Assembly (NCBI RefSeq): GCF_910592395.1
Contig: NC_088323.1
Coordinates: forward strand, 2,108,001 to 2,172,000
Direction: 5' to 3'
From: Lineus longissimus
Taxonomy: Eukaryota; Nemertea; Pilidiophora; Heteronemertea; Lineidae
DNA length: 64,000 nt
Position numbers and translations under genes: made by a program. This document shows positions 54,121-64,000 of the stretch, piece after piece; within the stretch, counting starts at the first letter, position 1; every line of letters begins with the position of its first letter. Under the pieces are notes generated by a model. The model made no database searches. It saw only the letters and a program-made list of their open reading frames with translations, and was not told the origin of the DNA.

Positions 54121-56151
54121 CTATATCAAAGAACACTGTAGCAAATGGGGCATTAAAAACTGTATATGAAAAAAAATTAGATGGACGAATAAAAACAACC
54201 CTCTCGAGAGAATCTGCGTCGCTTGTGACGTAGAGTATCCAACTTTGGTGAGGCCGAAATAATGTTTCTGACAGACCACGGGCGTGATCAGTCGCTGGAC
54301 CTCCATGGCATAGTCACGTGCTTCAGGACATGTTTCCATGGCAACCTCTGTACACCATTTGTATATATGGTAGGATCTGCAAGTAGCCAATATATCTTTT
54401 CATTAGATTTGGAGGGTCAGCAGTCCCCGAACAGCTGGTTGTTGCCAAAAATGCGGGTAGGTGTACTAAGTAGGTATCATGTCGGTATCGGCTTTTCTGT
54501 GTCAGATTCTCAGATCGCACCCTGGTGGTTGCGAGGTGAGTTCCGTATTTGACCTATGCGTCCCTTTAACTTACATACATATAGATATTTCCAATATCTC
54601 CTGGTTTTCGACAGCATTTGCGATTTTCCTCTTGGCTTCGGTCTCCATTGCTGGACCATACGCCGTCATACAGTCAGCCATATATCTGTAGGCTCCCCCG
54701 AAACAACTCACTGCTTGGCGATGGTATTTGGCTGGAAAGAAATCGGCGCGACATTTGAAACATATTGAGTAATCAAAAACTTATTGCCAATTGATCTTTG
54801 AGTTATGCATAGTTACTTTTTTTGTTGCTTTTAGCGTGTTCAAAATAATTTTAAAGTAAAACTTCATGACCGTATACATATGTAGCTTTATTCATCCTTA
54901 ATGAGTAGTGATGACGTTCAAACGCAATTTCTTTATCCGATTTATATGAATAAAGGTGAATCTTACTGCCAATACTGTTGCAAAAACGCACAACCGCACT
55001 TGTCGTCCCATTAAATTTCATGATTTTCTTTAGTGACGTTCCAGTCTCAAACTCCATGGCGCTGCAGTCGGCTTTGTCGATAGCGCCCTCTATACACTTG
55101 GCGGCTGACATTATTTCACCTGATCTGAAGCATAGAATAAGCCTGTCGTGAAAGGAATTGTGTCGGTGGATGAGCTCCGGGTCACAAACAACGATATGTC
55201 GTCGATATTATAAATATCAAAGATACCTGTACTGTACGCTTTAAATCTAAATCCTTTTGTCTCAAACAGTCATATACCTCGCCCAGCCAAAGATGATACT
55301 GGGCCGCTGTACTGCTCTTTTGAGTGTTTCCATTTTAATAATGACTTTTCCCCTCATTGTTTGGGAACGCCGAAACGACTAAGTCGTGTGTGATGTGAGT
55401 ATGGCCTTCACAGATCTGCGACGCTCGCGCAGATCGTTCCCGCAACTCTCAGAGCACAAGGCGTAAGTCAATGAGAGAAGTTTCGCGCATTTGATCTTGT
55501 AGCGGCGATTTATAGTCTTCACGTGTTCTTACCTACAGATGCGTTTCTGCTTCTCATCCGAGGCTGCAATAAGGTTAACGGGGAACGTGGCTAGGTCGTC
55601 CTGGTGTATCTTAAACTCGTCTCCACATTTCACCATATCGCGCTCCATCTCTGGGCACATGTAGAAGATCTGTGAGAGCTGACAGTTTGCTCTAAGTGTC
55701 ATACTCCCTAAATTAATCAATTAGTCAGGCTATCAGGACTGAAGGAAGCTATGGCTACGGCGTGGTTGACCCTTCCCCATCACTAAAAGGTAAGCATGGG
55801 AGAGCGCCGGTGAAACATCTCAGTGCTTCCCCCAGTTGTTCCAGCATCAACGGAAAAGGTGGCCACTAACTTAGTAGAGTGACCAACCGAACAACAAGCA
55901 TTCGAGGTCTGATCTATGGAATTGAAAACACCCAAGAGTATAGACGCTAGACTCCCTGGGCATTTCATTGCGTCATCCTAATTGGATCTCCTTATGGGTG
56001 AGGGACGGGGTCGGTCCACGGCGTCCGGAGTGTAGTAGACGCTGGTAAATGCACAACTTAGTGACCTATAGCTATCCATAAGAAACCCAATACAGCTACT
56101 GTACTTACATGAAATGTACAGAACAATCCAAAGATAGGGTCGGTCATCCAT
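54121..56151 (-). CDS. Cys-rich secreted or membrane-tethered protein of unrecognised family
   Basis: Five exons, minus strand: 56151-56109, 55707-55533, 55124-54967, 54731-54575 and 54376-54121. All have GT/AG borders and agreeing phases, giving 789 nt (262 aa). Residues 1-14 act as a signal peptide (MDDRPYLWIVLYISC); an upstream in-frame ATG at 56175 is possible. The body is largely helical with about fourteen Cys in irregular pairs: NCQLSQIFYMCPEM, KCGDEF, RICR, KCIEGAIDKADC, RFCNS, SCFGGAYRYMADCMTAYGP, WCTEVAMETCPEARD, VVCQK. The spacing suggests an extracellular helical disulfide domain, perhaps two internal repeats. The end is hydrophobic (GLFLFVHLIFFHIQFLM), fitting a membrane or GPI anchor. 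I do not recognise the family. If the GTAAGA donor of exon 3 were skipped, the frame would read on to a stop at 54851, a possible short isoform. Function unknown. Confidence 0.72.
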
Positions 56152-57465
56152 GATGGCGACTATCGATGTGGTCATCAACTACCATTCCTAAGCTGCACAT
56201 TGGGAAGCCAGCCACCTCTCTACGAAGGACAACAGGCCTTTTAAACCGTTTAGATATCAAAGACCACACATTCTTATTCTAGCCTAATTCCTGAGCTCAA
56301 TTCTAAGTATGAAATCTAAAACATGAAGTGAAAAGTAAACTTGCCCATGGATATGAATTAAAATGGGTCAATTTTATTTGATTGTGTGATAAGATTTGCC
56401 TATCTTGTCAAAACCGAACGTTCGGGGCTGTGCCACCGAGAAACGGCCAAATTATGCAAATTGTTGTTTACATGAGATTTCTCATAAAAGGATTATCAAA
56501 TTCCAATTGATATATTCATTCATCTTTTAGCACTATCTCTCATGAACGTGACTCATTAAACCAATGGTTCTTATGATGGGTTCGTGAAGAAGAAGCAAAA
56601 AGACCGAAGACTATGTACATTATATACATTTAATAACTTGATATCTTTGTAGATATATATTGCAATGCATAGTAAACATGATTTCCGTCAGTTGTCATGG
56701 AAACAATAATACATGGTAATACTTGATATGTTATCATCTCCAGGATTTCGCTTGAGAAGCTCAAATTTAGTCATCAATAATTGGCGAATTAGCCGCATAA
56801 GACCAGTTAATGCAGGCGCTAATTACATGCAACTGTTGGCTTTGCCGTGGTGCGTCTGACCCAGATCCAGATATGATTGGTAAAGCACCAAGGGCGTAAT
56901 GTGGTGACGTCAAGTCACGTGTTTTAATGCAATACCGTCATTGGTCATCGGGTGCAATATGGAGGTCTTTCGAATCAAGTAACATTACTGATTTTGTAAT
57001 TACCCAATCACCACAATTAGCGAGGACGTCATCACCATTCCAGACCACGGCAAACATCATCATTCTCATCAAGTTCGGTGTCATTACCCACACTTGAGCC
57101 TGAGCGATGATCGAGATCGGTTTGGTCCCGCGCAAACGCCCTATTGCTTAAAAATCTGTCAGTCTTATAGAAGCAATTACTGATAGTGGTATGTTGATAC
57201 AACAACCACTTTTAACTATGATATGATACGACAGGTTAACATGAGCATGGCTTTATCCCACTATATGGTCACCATTGTCGAGAAAACTACGCTCGTCTCA
57301 ACGCTGCTGTGTAATCAAAATCTTCCGCTGAGTGTGGTTGGTATATTCCGCGTCCGTTTTTCTACTTCCGCTAGCGGGTAATTTGAATACCACACGATAC
57401 CAATTGTAAAAAGTATAACTTTCATGGTGAAGACGCACCAGACACGGTGGAAACTGCGTAGTATT
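56152..57465. other. intergenic; no gene seen
   Basis: AT-rich DNA with no coding exon, RNA gene or clear repeat that I can support. Confidence 0.5.
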
Positions 57466-58536
57466 TTAAGGCTCATTAAGATCAACATAAATCCACGTGT
57501 ACAACTTTTTCTTTTGGACGATTTTTAGAGTATATTTCAAACTATTCAGGCCATCAAGCTTGGCCTTTTTATGCGCATTGATTAACAGATGGTATCTTTT
57601 AGGGTTAACTGGATTTCCGCTATCTCGCGAATGCGTCAGCATGGTGTACCTAGCGTTCTGCGGCAAATGTCTCAGAATCTTAGAATACCCCACCCATTTG
57701 ATGCGCTCGAGTACATCGTCGTCTTCCCCTCCCCAGCCCCAATACCGGTTCGGGAATCCGTTAATGCGTTGGAACTGTTTCGTGGTGAGCGCAGCCACGC
57801 CACCAAAGAACTCAGGGTATGGAAGTTTATCGTCGAACGTATCCACGATTACTGACATGTGCTTCGGGTTGTCTGAGCATGCGTAAACATTCCTAAGATC
57901 AAGTGGAAGATAGTCAACATCATGAAAAATAAAACAATCATAATTTTCCTCCTTGAATGCGTTAACAAACCCAATGTTTAGAAGAGATCCGCGGTTGAAA
58001 TTGCCAGCCTCGCTCTGTTCTACGACGTAGATGCCATAATGTGCAGACTGATCGCGTAAGAATTGGTGGATGTACTTAATAAAGACTCGCAAATGATTTG
58101 ATCGGTTTCTATAGGGGATGACTATCGCTACACGTTGTCTAGAAATGCAGTTTGTGGGTTTATACCGTCCTCCAGGCTGAAGCCAGGTCAGCTGACGCTC
58201 CACTTGATCCAATGACGTCACAGTATAGTCAATCTTCATCAAGGTTTCCTGACGTTGCTTGCACAGTGGGCACACCTCAAGAGGCAATGTTGTCCAGTTT
58301 CCAACAAAATTGACTATGGTTTCATCATCACAGGGGTCGAGATATGTGCACGCAATGGGATTCATCTTAACAACACCTCGTAGTAGGACGATGAGACATA
58401 TAGAAAATAAAGCTGCCACCATAAAAACACGACGTCGCCTCCCTATGACTGGATGAACAATCGCAAACAGGCAACATGCTAGCTCCGTTAATTTGTCGCC
58501 AACATAAGCGGTGAAGGGTCGGCCCCTGCCGTACAT
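57466..58536 (-). CDS. beta-1,4-galactosyltransferase family glycosyltransferase (GT7)
   Basis: A single frame of 356 codons. The ATG follows an acceptor-like ATATTTAG by four bases, so a spliced 5' UTR is likely. Type II Golgi membrane layout: a basic cytoplasmic N terminus (GRRRRVF) and one transmembrane helix at about 37-54, then a short stem and the catalytic domain. Family motifs are all present: VAIVIPYRNR (137-145), FNRGSLLNIGF (180-190), FHDVDYLP with the metal-binding DVD (206-208), FGGVAAL (244-250) and the acceptor-binding GWGGEDDD (267-274). The late HSRDSGNPVNPKRYHLL fits the C-terminal GT7 half, and Cys residues C63, C69, C89, C92, C130 and C201 could form stem disulfides. It should transfer Gal or GalNAc from the UDP-sugar to terminal GlcNAc or Glc. 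Which paralogue (beta4GalT1-6 or beta4GalNAcT-like) cannot be decided by eye. Length is normal for the family. Confidence 0.92.
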   Translation of the reverse strand: MYGRGRPFTAYVGDKLTELACCLFAIVHPVIGRRRRVFMVAALFSICLIVLLRGVVKMNPIACTYLDPCDDETIVNFVGNWTTLPLEVCPLCKQRQETLMKIDYTVTSLDQVERQLTWLQPGGRYKPTNCISRQRVAIVIPYRNRSNHLRVFIKYIHQFLRDQSAHYGIYVVEQSEAGNFNRGSLLNIGFVNAFKEENYDCFIFHDVDYLPLDLRNVYACSDNPKHMSVIVDTFDDKLPYPEFFGGVAALTTKQFQRINGFPNRYWGWGGEDDDVLERIKWVGYSKILRHLPQNARYTMLTHSRDSGNPVNPKRYHLLINAHKKAKLDGLNSLKYTLKIVQKKKLYTWIYVDLNEP

Positions 58537-59984
58537 AGCACTAAATATAAAACGAAGCTAGCACTTCATAACGCTAGATAACATCACGTAACATTCGGTA
58601 TTGCTGTTGTCGTTTTTCTTGTTGGTGTCCACGCCCTTCTCCCGTCTTTACCGTCAGCGAATCACTCCAGAAGCCTTCTTGCTTCACGCATCTGGAAAGA
58701 GAAGAATAGAAGGTTTGACAGTCAAGCGACCAGAAGTAGAAAGTAGCAGCCTTGTTGCGGATGCAACTCAGCGAGACTGGTGTGACCGGCTTCCCGGAGT
58801 ATCTAGAGCACGTTCCGCCCGATTGACAATTTCGGAAGCCCTTTGTGAATGCACAGTCGTCTGTAACTAACGGCGTGATCCCAAGACTCTTGCAACGTAG
58901 GTTGAAACGAATATGATTCCGTTTTGAGGTTGGGTCTCACATCCATGAACATGGCAGACAGTCGCTGACGAAAATGTGGATGATATATTCTATTCCTCAT
59001 TTTTCGAAAGCTATTGATAAACGAATCTACATACATATATCAAACTAACGGAGCAGATGGACGACTTCACTATAAGAACCTGGGAACAAGAACAACACGG
59101 TGCCGTAATGACACCGAGTTATGCATCGTATAAAACTTATGCCGATGGTGGTTCTTGTTGAGCTGGTGGAGTAACAATAAGATACGAAGAGGGCGATAGA
59201 GGAAGAAGACGGACTACAAGTACACACGAAGTGTAAGAGGAGGACCAATTAAGGAGAAGAAGACGATACACCGGTGGTGCTGGAGCTACTGGTGGTGCCT
59301 GGTGGCGGTGGAGGAGAAGGGGATTCAATATACCAGTGCAAGATACAGACTGTTACGAACATATTTCGAATTTTAGGGGAATTTTAGGCAGACGTAACTT
59401 ACGCCAAGACTACTTACAGAGCTGCTGCTGGTCCGGTATTTTGAATTATTCCAATACATAAAATGAAGGCCTATAATGTACGTGTCGTGTCCTTACAATG
59501 ATATCCAGTGGGCTTGAAATACATTGATTCATTGAAAAATTGCAGCACATCGCCACACGTTATCATCGCTCCAGCGTTCAATACACGTACCGATGCATAT
59601 CAAATACATGACCAGTTAATAATGGTATTCGATTGTGCATACAGGTCACAATGCACACACCATCTGTTCTAGGAAAAAGTCCTACTCCGGCTTCTCCTAC
59701 GACTGTGTCAAGTTGAATCAGACTGAATTATCGGTCAATCACACAAACCTGGGGCGAAACTAGAGCAGATGTATTGAGATACCTCACTATTGAGGACGAC
59801 TATGACGAGTTGTTTGTTTTATCGTGAATTGATACTCTATGTCCTTCATGCCCTGGGGGGGGGGGGGGGGGGGGTTATGGGGAGTTGTTGTCCATCATCA
59901 GCCGATATCTGTGACATCATAATTATCTGATGTGGTGAATTCCCGGCCCGAACAAGCAACCACCTTCTCAGGGCAGTTATGTCA
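58537..59984. other. intergenic, with a 20-base G run
   Basis: It probably includes the noncoding 5' exon(s) of the galactosyltransferase gene. Purine-rich GGTGGTG/GAAGAAG stretches lie at 59140-59330, and an uninterrupted G tract at 59855-59874. No gene seen. Confidence 0.5.
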
Positions 59985-60880
59985 CTACCCTCACGTCTGT
60001 ACCCTTACGTCTGCCTGAGGAAGTACCCCAAAGACTCGCAACAGTCCGCTCCTGGATCCCTAGCACCAGAGACAGAATCGATGCAATTTGGCCTGTCGAG
60101 AACGTAAGATCGGATGAATGGATGAAGTACTACCGGGGCGACTTCGACACCACTGCTATTGGGTCAAGAGCAGGGCGAGAACGATGTAGTAATGTCAACA
60201 ACGCCCACATCCGAGAACTTATGGAGGAGAAGAAGCCGACGCTCATCGTTGCCACGGATGGCTCCATCCGGGAAAACACCACTGCTTGGGGTGGATGCGT
60301 ATGGAAAGATGGGAAGGCGGTCTCGTCTTTCAGTGGTCTGCAGCACGTCAGAGAAAGTCCAGCTCATACTGATCAGAGTGTGAAGCTACGGAGGATGCCT
60401 TCACATGGCTCAGCCGGAATGCCAGTGCTGACAATTATACAGTCATTCTAACTGACTCCTTAAGCTTGGTCAGCAAATTGAGCACTGGATGGATCAAAAA
60501 CACCTGGTTTCCTCTTCTACAAGGAACGGCAGCAAAAAACGAGATAATCTACATTCCTGGCCACCTGGAATTCGATACAATGAGAAAGCAGACTGGCCAG
60601 CAGGAAATGCAAGAGCCTTTGGGGAGCTCAGGCGGATGTGTTGGGCACGATGCCTTTAAGTATCAGATTAGGCGAGTACCAAGATGGCACTTTCTTTATG
60701 GAGCGGCTGAAAGAGCGAGACATCCAGCCCAGGGAAGGGGCCAAGGCAATGACACGTGGAAGGGATAGGAGTCTTTCTACCCAACTCCTAATGGGGGTTA
60801 TTTCCCACCATAACTTGAGGAACCTGCTTGAATTTTATGAGGGAGGAGGACCAGTGTCTCAACCAGCGTCATTACTCACC
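59985..60880 (+). pseudogene. decayed retroelement fragment with RNase H domain
   Basis: One frame reads PEEVPQRLATVRSWIPSTR and continues to KKPTLIVATDGSIRENTTAW, where the DGS is the first catalytic Asp of an RNase H fold. After a frameshift near 60395 the homology continues as AFTWLSRNASADNYTVILTD, then SLSLVSKLSTGWIKNTWFPL (the TDS motif) and NEIIYIPGH. Further frameshifts near 60575 lead to a last piece with KYQIRRVPRWHFLYGAAERA. Several indels and no upstream reverse transcriptase in the window mean this is a dead fragment, probably of a non-LTR retrotransposon. Confidence 0.7.
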
Positions 60881-63800
60881 TGACATCACAAGCAAACATA
60901 TATAGGGTATTTTTCTATTCAAATATGATTGGCATGCTGCTTTCCAAACCTCTTGATCGACCCGTAATGATGCATTGTTTTCCTTTCTAGTCATCAATGA
61001 TTCATGTGATCATCATCATCGTGACTCATTTTGGAACGTACGTAACCGGGTGAGGGCTGTTATCTGTGCAATCAGAATGTAGTTTCCTCGTATATCACGA
61101 ATTGACAGTTTCTGCAGAAGGTTTTGATGGTGGTTGAGCCTTTAGTAATATGGGGGGGATCCAATCAACCCACTAAGCCCTAAAACAAGGCGGACGTGTA
61201 AATTTCGCCGCCCCCCCCCCCGAAAAATCCTCAGATTCCTCCAACTCTAAAATGATCATGGTCGTGACCAGTCAAAAATTATATTGACTAAGCCCTGGTG
61301 ATGTCTTCGTGTCCTGTGAATATCAAGTTTTAGTGAGATGCTGGGAAAAAGTTATGACAGTTGATGTTTAATGGAAAATGGCTTAAAATCTATAAGAGCC
61401 ACGACCGACCAGGACCACGACCCTGACCCTGACTCTGACCATATGACCATAACTATGACCATGACAGACTATGACGACGAGCGATGATGCTGATGATGAT
61501 GACGACGGTAGAGCGATATGTTGACGATGACACTTTTGGACCATACTCACAGACTACTCCAGAATTTGACCGACCCGGCCGAACCCCGAAACCCATTACC
61601 AGTATGATACAGCAGTCGGCCTCAGGTCTACTGTAGCCACACAGTGAATACCATGGCGAAAACAGATGCGAGGCTGACACGTCGGCTGCTACAACTCGGA
61701 TCAGAGTACCCTAGCACGTGGCGGTTAAAAACTACGACATACGTACCTGACGTCATGCCCCGTGACCTTTCACCAAAATGATACTGCTCCGTAGTCGTCG
61801 TGAATATTTTATCCAGCGAGTGAAAGTTCAGGATGCTGCTAAAGGTGATGACACAAACACAACCTGTTTACGAGAGAATTCACTTCAGTGTTCGCCAGTG
61901 CCAGTACTCTCGAGCCTGCAAACACGATATATACACAACAGATGTGGTATGAACAGCCAGTGAGATTCCCCGCAAGGCAGCGGCGACATCCGGGTATATC
62001 GATCGGATCGTCTGCTTTATATTCAACGCTCGAGATACGGACCTTTAGCGGCCCCATCGTGGCATTACATAATCACCTCTGCATTGTTGGAATACATGCA
62101 CACATGAAACCACGCACCATTCAAACACATATTTATTGGTGACTTCTGTGCTGCCCCCCCCCCCCCCCCCCCGCTACGCCCCTGAACATGTACATCCAAA
62201 TTTTGTGCAAAGCCAAGCATGCAGAATTGGGTCGTTGGCTGCGACCCTCAACCGATGTGGCTTAAACGAGGCACAATGTATTATTTACATGGGAAACAAT
62301 GCTTTATTTCAACCAATGTGCTTCAGCTATGTCATAGGCCTACGACGTCTTAAAATTCGCACCACAGAGTCGGGACGGCTCCTGGCCTGTTTCCACAAGA
62401 ATGGGCTCATATCCACCAACTAGGGTTCATGGGTTGTGGATGCTCGTCCGGACATAGGCGTGTTGTAGTTGTCTTGTTTCGCCCGAAACATATGACACAT
62501 CACCGGTATCCCTCATTTAGCTGGTTACTCGTGCCTCATCCAGCTGGTTATCGTCTTGGCAAGCATCTTTCCCATCATACCTAGCGCGATTTCCGGTTTA
62601 AGGAGCAATTTCCGGTTACGTGGATTTGTGAAAAAAGACCAATAAAGTCAACATTATGAGAGAACTACGAGCTCGATTCCATCATTTTCGATATCTCTCT
62701 ACCATAAATGACTTCTTTAATGACAAATGATGCTGAGCATGTTGAGAACAAAGGTACATGGTCGAAAAACCTTGGCAAATGTCTCCCCAAAATGTTCCTA
62801 CGCCGAACAGTCGAACACCGACTCAAAAGATACCCTGGTGTTGATTGAGGTGGTTGTTGGGGCCAAGTTGAAGTCCATTTCCTAACCGTAATGAATGATA
62901 TTTTTTCTGCCGGACTTTCAAGCAGACTTTCAAACGTATGGGGCCTATATCGCAGCTACAGAATGTGTCAACATACCAGAACACAGAGACTGAAGAGTCA
63001 GTGGAGAGTATGACATCATACATGAGATTGTGCATTTCACCAGGATCAAAGGGTTGCACTCGCTGTGCAGTGACTAGTGCCTACTGGCATTTCCAGAATT
63101 TGGCTTGGGCCATTAGACTAGTAGAATAGAAGGTTAAAATTTACAATCCCCGATCGGAAATGACGTAGTTTGATCGCATTCAACTATAAATCAATTGAGC
63201 AGTGGTGCTTGTTAGTCAACCGATGACCTTTTTTTGGGGTGTGATCGGGGATTGTAAACTCGTTCCGAATAGAATTGTTGTTGTATTTCTGTGATGCGCT
63301 CCAGCACTAAGTGATACTGGGTAATGGTATCACAGACCATTCTCTCCAGTAAGGCGGCTGAGCTGTAGGCATACGTATTAAACTTAGTTCCCTCTAATTT
63401 TCCAATTTCATGATCTACTCTACATGTATTCTCTAGCCAGGTTTCCTTTTGGGTTTTTCATCAAGGGTGTGTTCTGAGTCTTGGGCAGACATTCACTTCC
63501 TCGTTTGAAATCTTTCATACTTTTAGTATTAGTTGTAAGGTTTGCCCTAATTCTATTGATTGAAATCAATTGACACTTTTTAAATGTGACATGTCTAGTA
63601 TGTGTACCTAAATTTTACAAGATAATCACTTCTCCGTAAGCTTCGTATGTGTCATACCAAAAATCTATGGCTGAGGTCAGAGGGTGACCTCTTTACATGT
63701 CCATGAGGTAAAGATATGGGTGCAAAATCCAAATACAATGTCATCTCCTTGAGTAGGACATTGTTTCAACCACTGTCGGGTCTTTCTATTACACATGGCT

Positions 63801-64000
63801 TGTCTTATCTCGTCAGTGCTAGACTAGGCTGGTTCTCTGTGACGTATTTCTTAACGCAATGCGGCAGTTTTGTCCTATATAAGCTTTGAAGAAGATGTCT
63901 GTGGTATCAGTCAAACCAAGAGCTTCTCTTAAACTGGTCAAGTCTTCTCAAGATCTTATCGCATATAAGCGATGGACAGCTCCAAGATTTCTGTGCCTAT
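60881..64000. other. intergenic; repeats and homopolymer tracts
   Basis: No supportable gene. Contents: a C run at 61211-61221; a degenerate GACCAT/GACGAT hexamer field at 61398-61510; a 19-base C run at 62154-62172 followed by gctacgcccctg, an element-end-like sequence; and an inverted repeat pair at 63140-63258. A TATATAAG box-like sequence at about 63878 precedes the right edge but nothing downstream identifies a gene. Confidence 0.45.
63140..63258. repeat. short element bounded by 16-bp perfect inverted repeats
   Basis: tttacaatccccgatc at 63140-63155 and its exact reverse complement at 63243-63258 enclose 87 bases without an ORF. It has the form of a small MITE. Confidence 0.75.

Overview
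The window is animal nuclear DNA. Genes are split by introns with GT/AG borders, intergenic DNA is AT-rich, and the families are metazoan: a Polycomb RING protein, astacin-MAM proteases, a TRIM protein, a rhodopsin-class GPCR and a beta-1,4-galactosyltransferase. Frequent TACATGTA and AGGCCTA words, homopolymer G runs and foldback repeats would suit a marine invertebrate (deuterostome or lophotrochozoan). I cannot name the species from sequence alone.

Layout. 1-11.6 kb: a possible membrane-protein exon (405-563, -), a small PPxY membrane protein (2202-3849, -, 5 exons) and a single-Ig, probably GPI-anchored protein (6768-8794, -, 3 exons). 11.9-23.9 kb: two head-to-tail astacin-MAM metalloprotease genes on the minus strand, each with 13 exons of matching phases, a clear tandem duplication. 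24-33.4 kb: a largely gene-free stretch with a 57-bp minisatellite. 33.5-40.7 kb: a plus-strand BMI1/PCGF2-type gene (8 core exons plus one in-frame candidate cassette exon). 43.6-45.5 kb: an uninterrupted TRIM-like coding sequence. 46.1-51.2 kb: a minus-strand secreted cyclase/formamidase-family gene whose first intron holds a complete two-exon GPCR on the plus strand. 52.4-58.5 kb: three minus-strand genes, namely a secreted PAN/FG-GAP-like protein in one exon, a five-exon Cys-rich secreted protein of no family I recognise, and a single-coding-exon beta-1,4-galactosyltransferase. 59.9-60.9 kb: a frameshifted retroelement RNase H remnant. The remainder to 64 kb shows no supportable gene.

Exons were assembled by hand from conserved protein motifs, splice consensus and exact reading-phase agreement. 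All the multi-exon models listed close to a whole number of codons. Most products here are secreted or membrane proteins; apart from the duplicated proteases I see no functional cluster. The least expected points are the 63-codon symmetric exon that would split the RAWUL domain of the Polycomb protein, the nested GPCR, the GPI-like tail on the cyclase-family protein, and the unrecognised Cys-rich protein. UTR exons and promoters could not be placed reliably.
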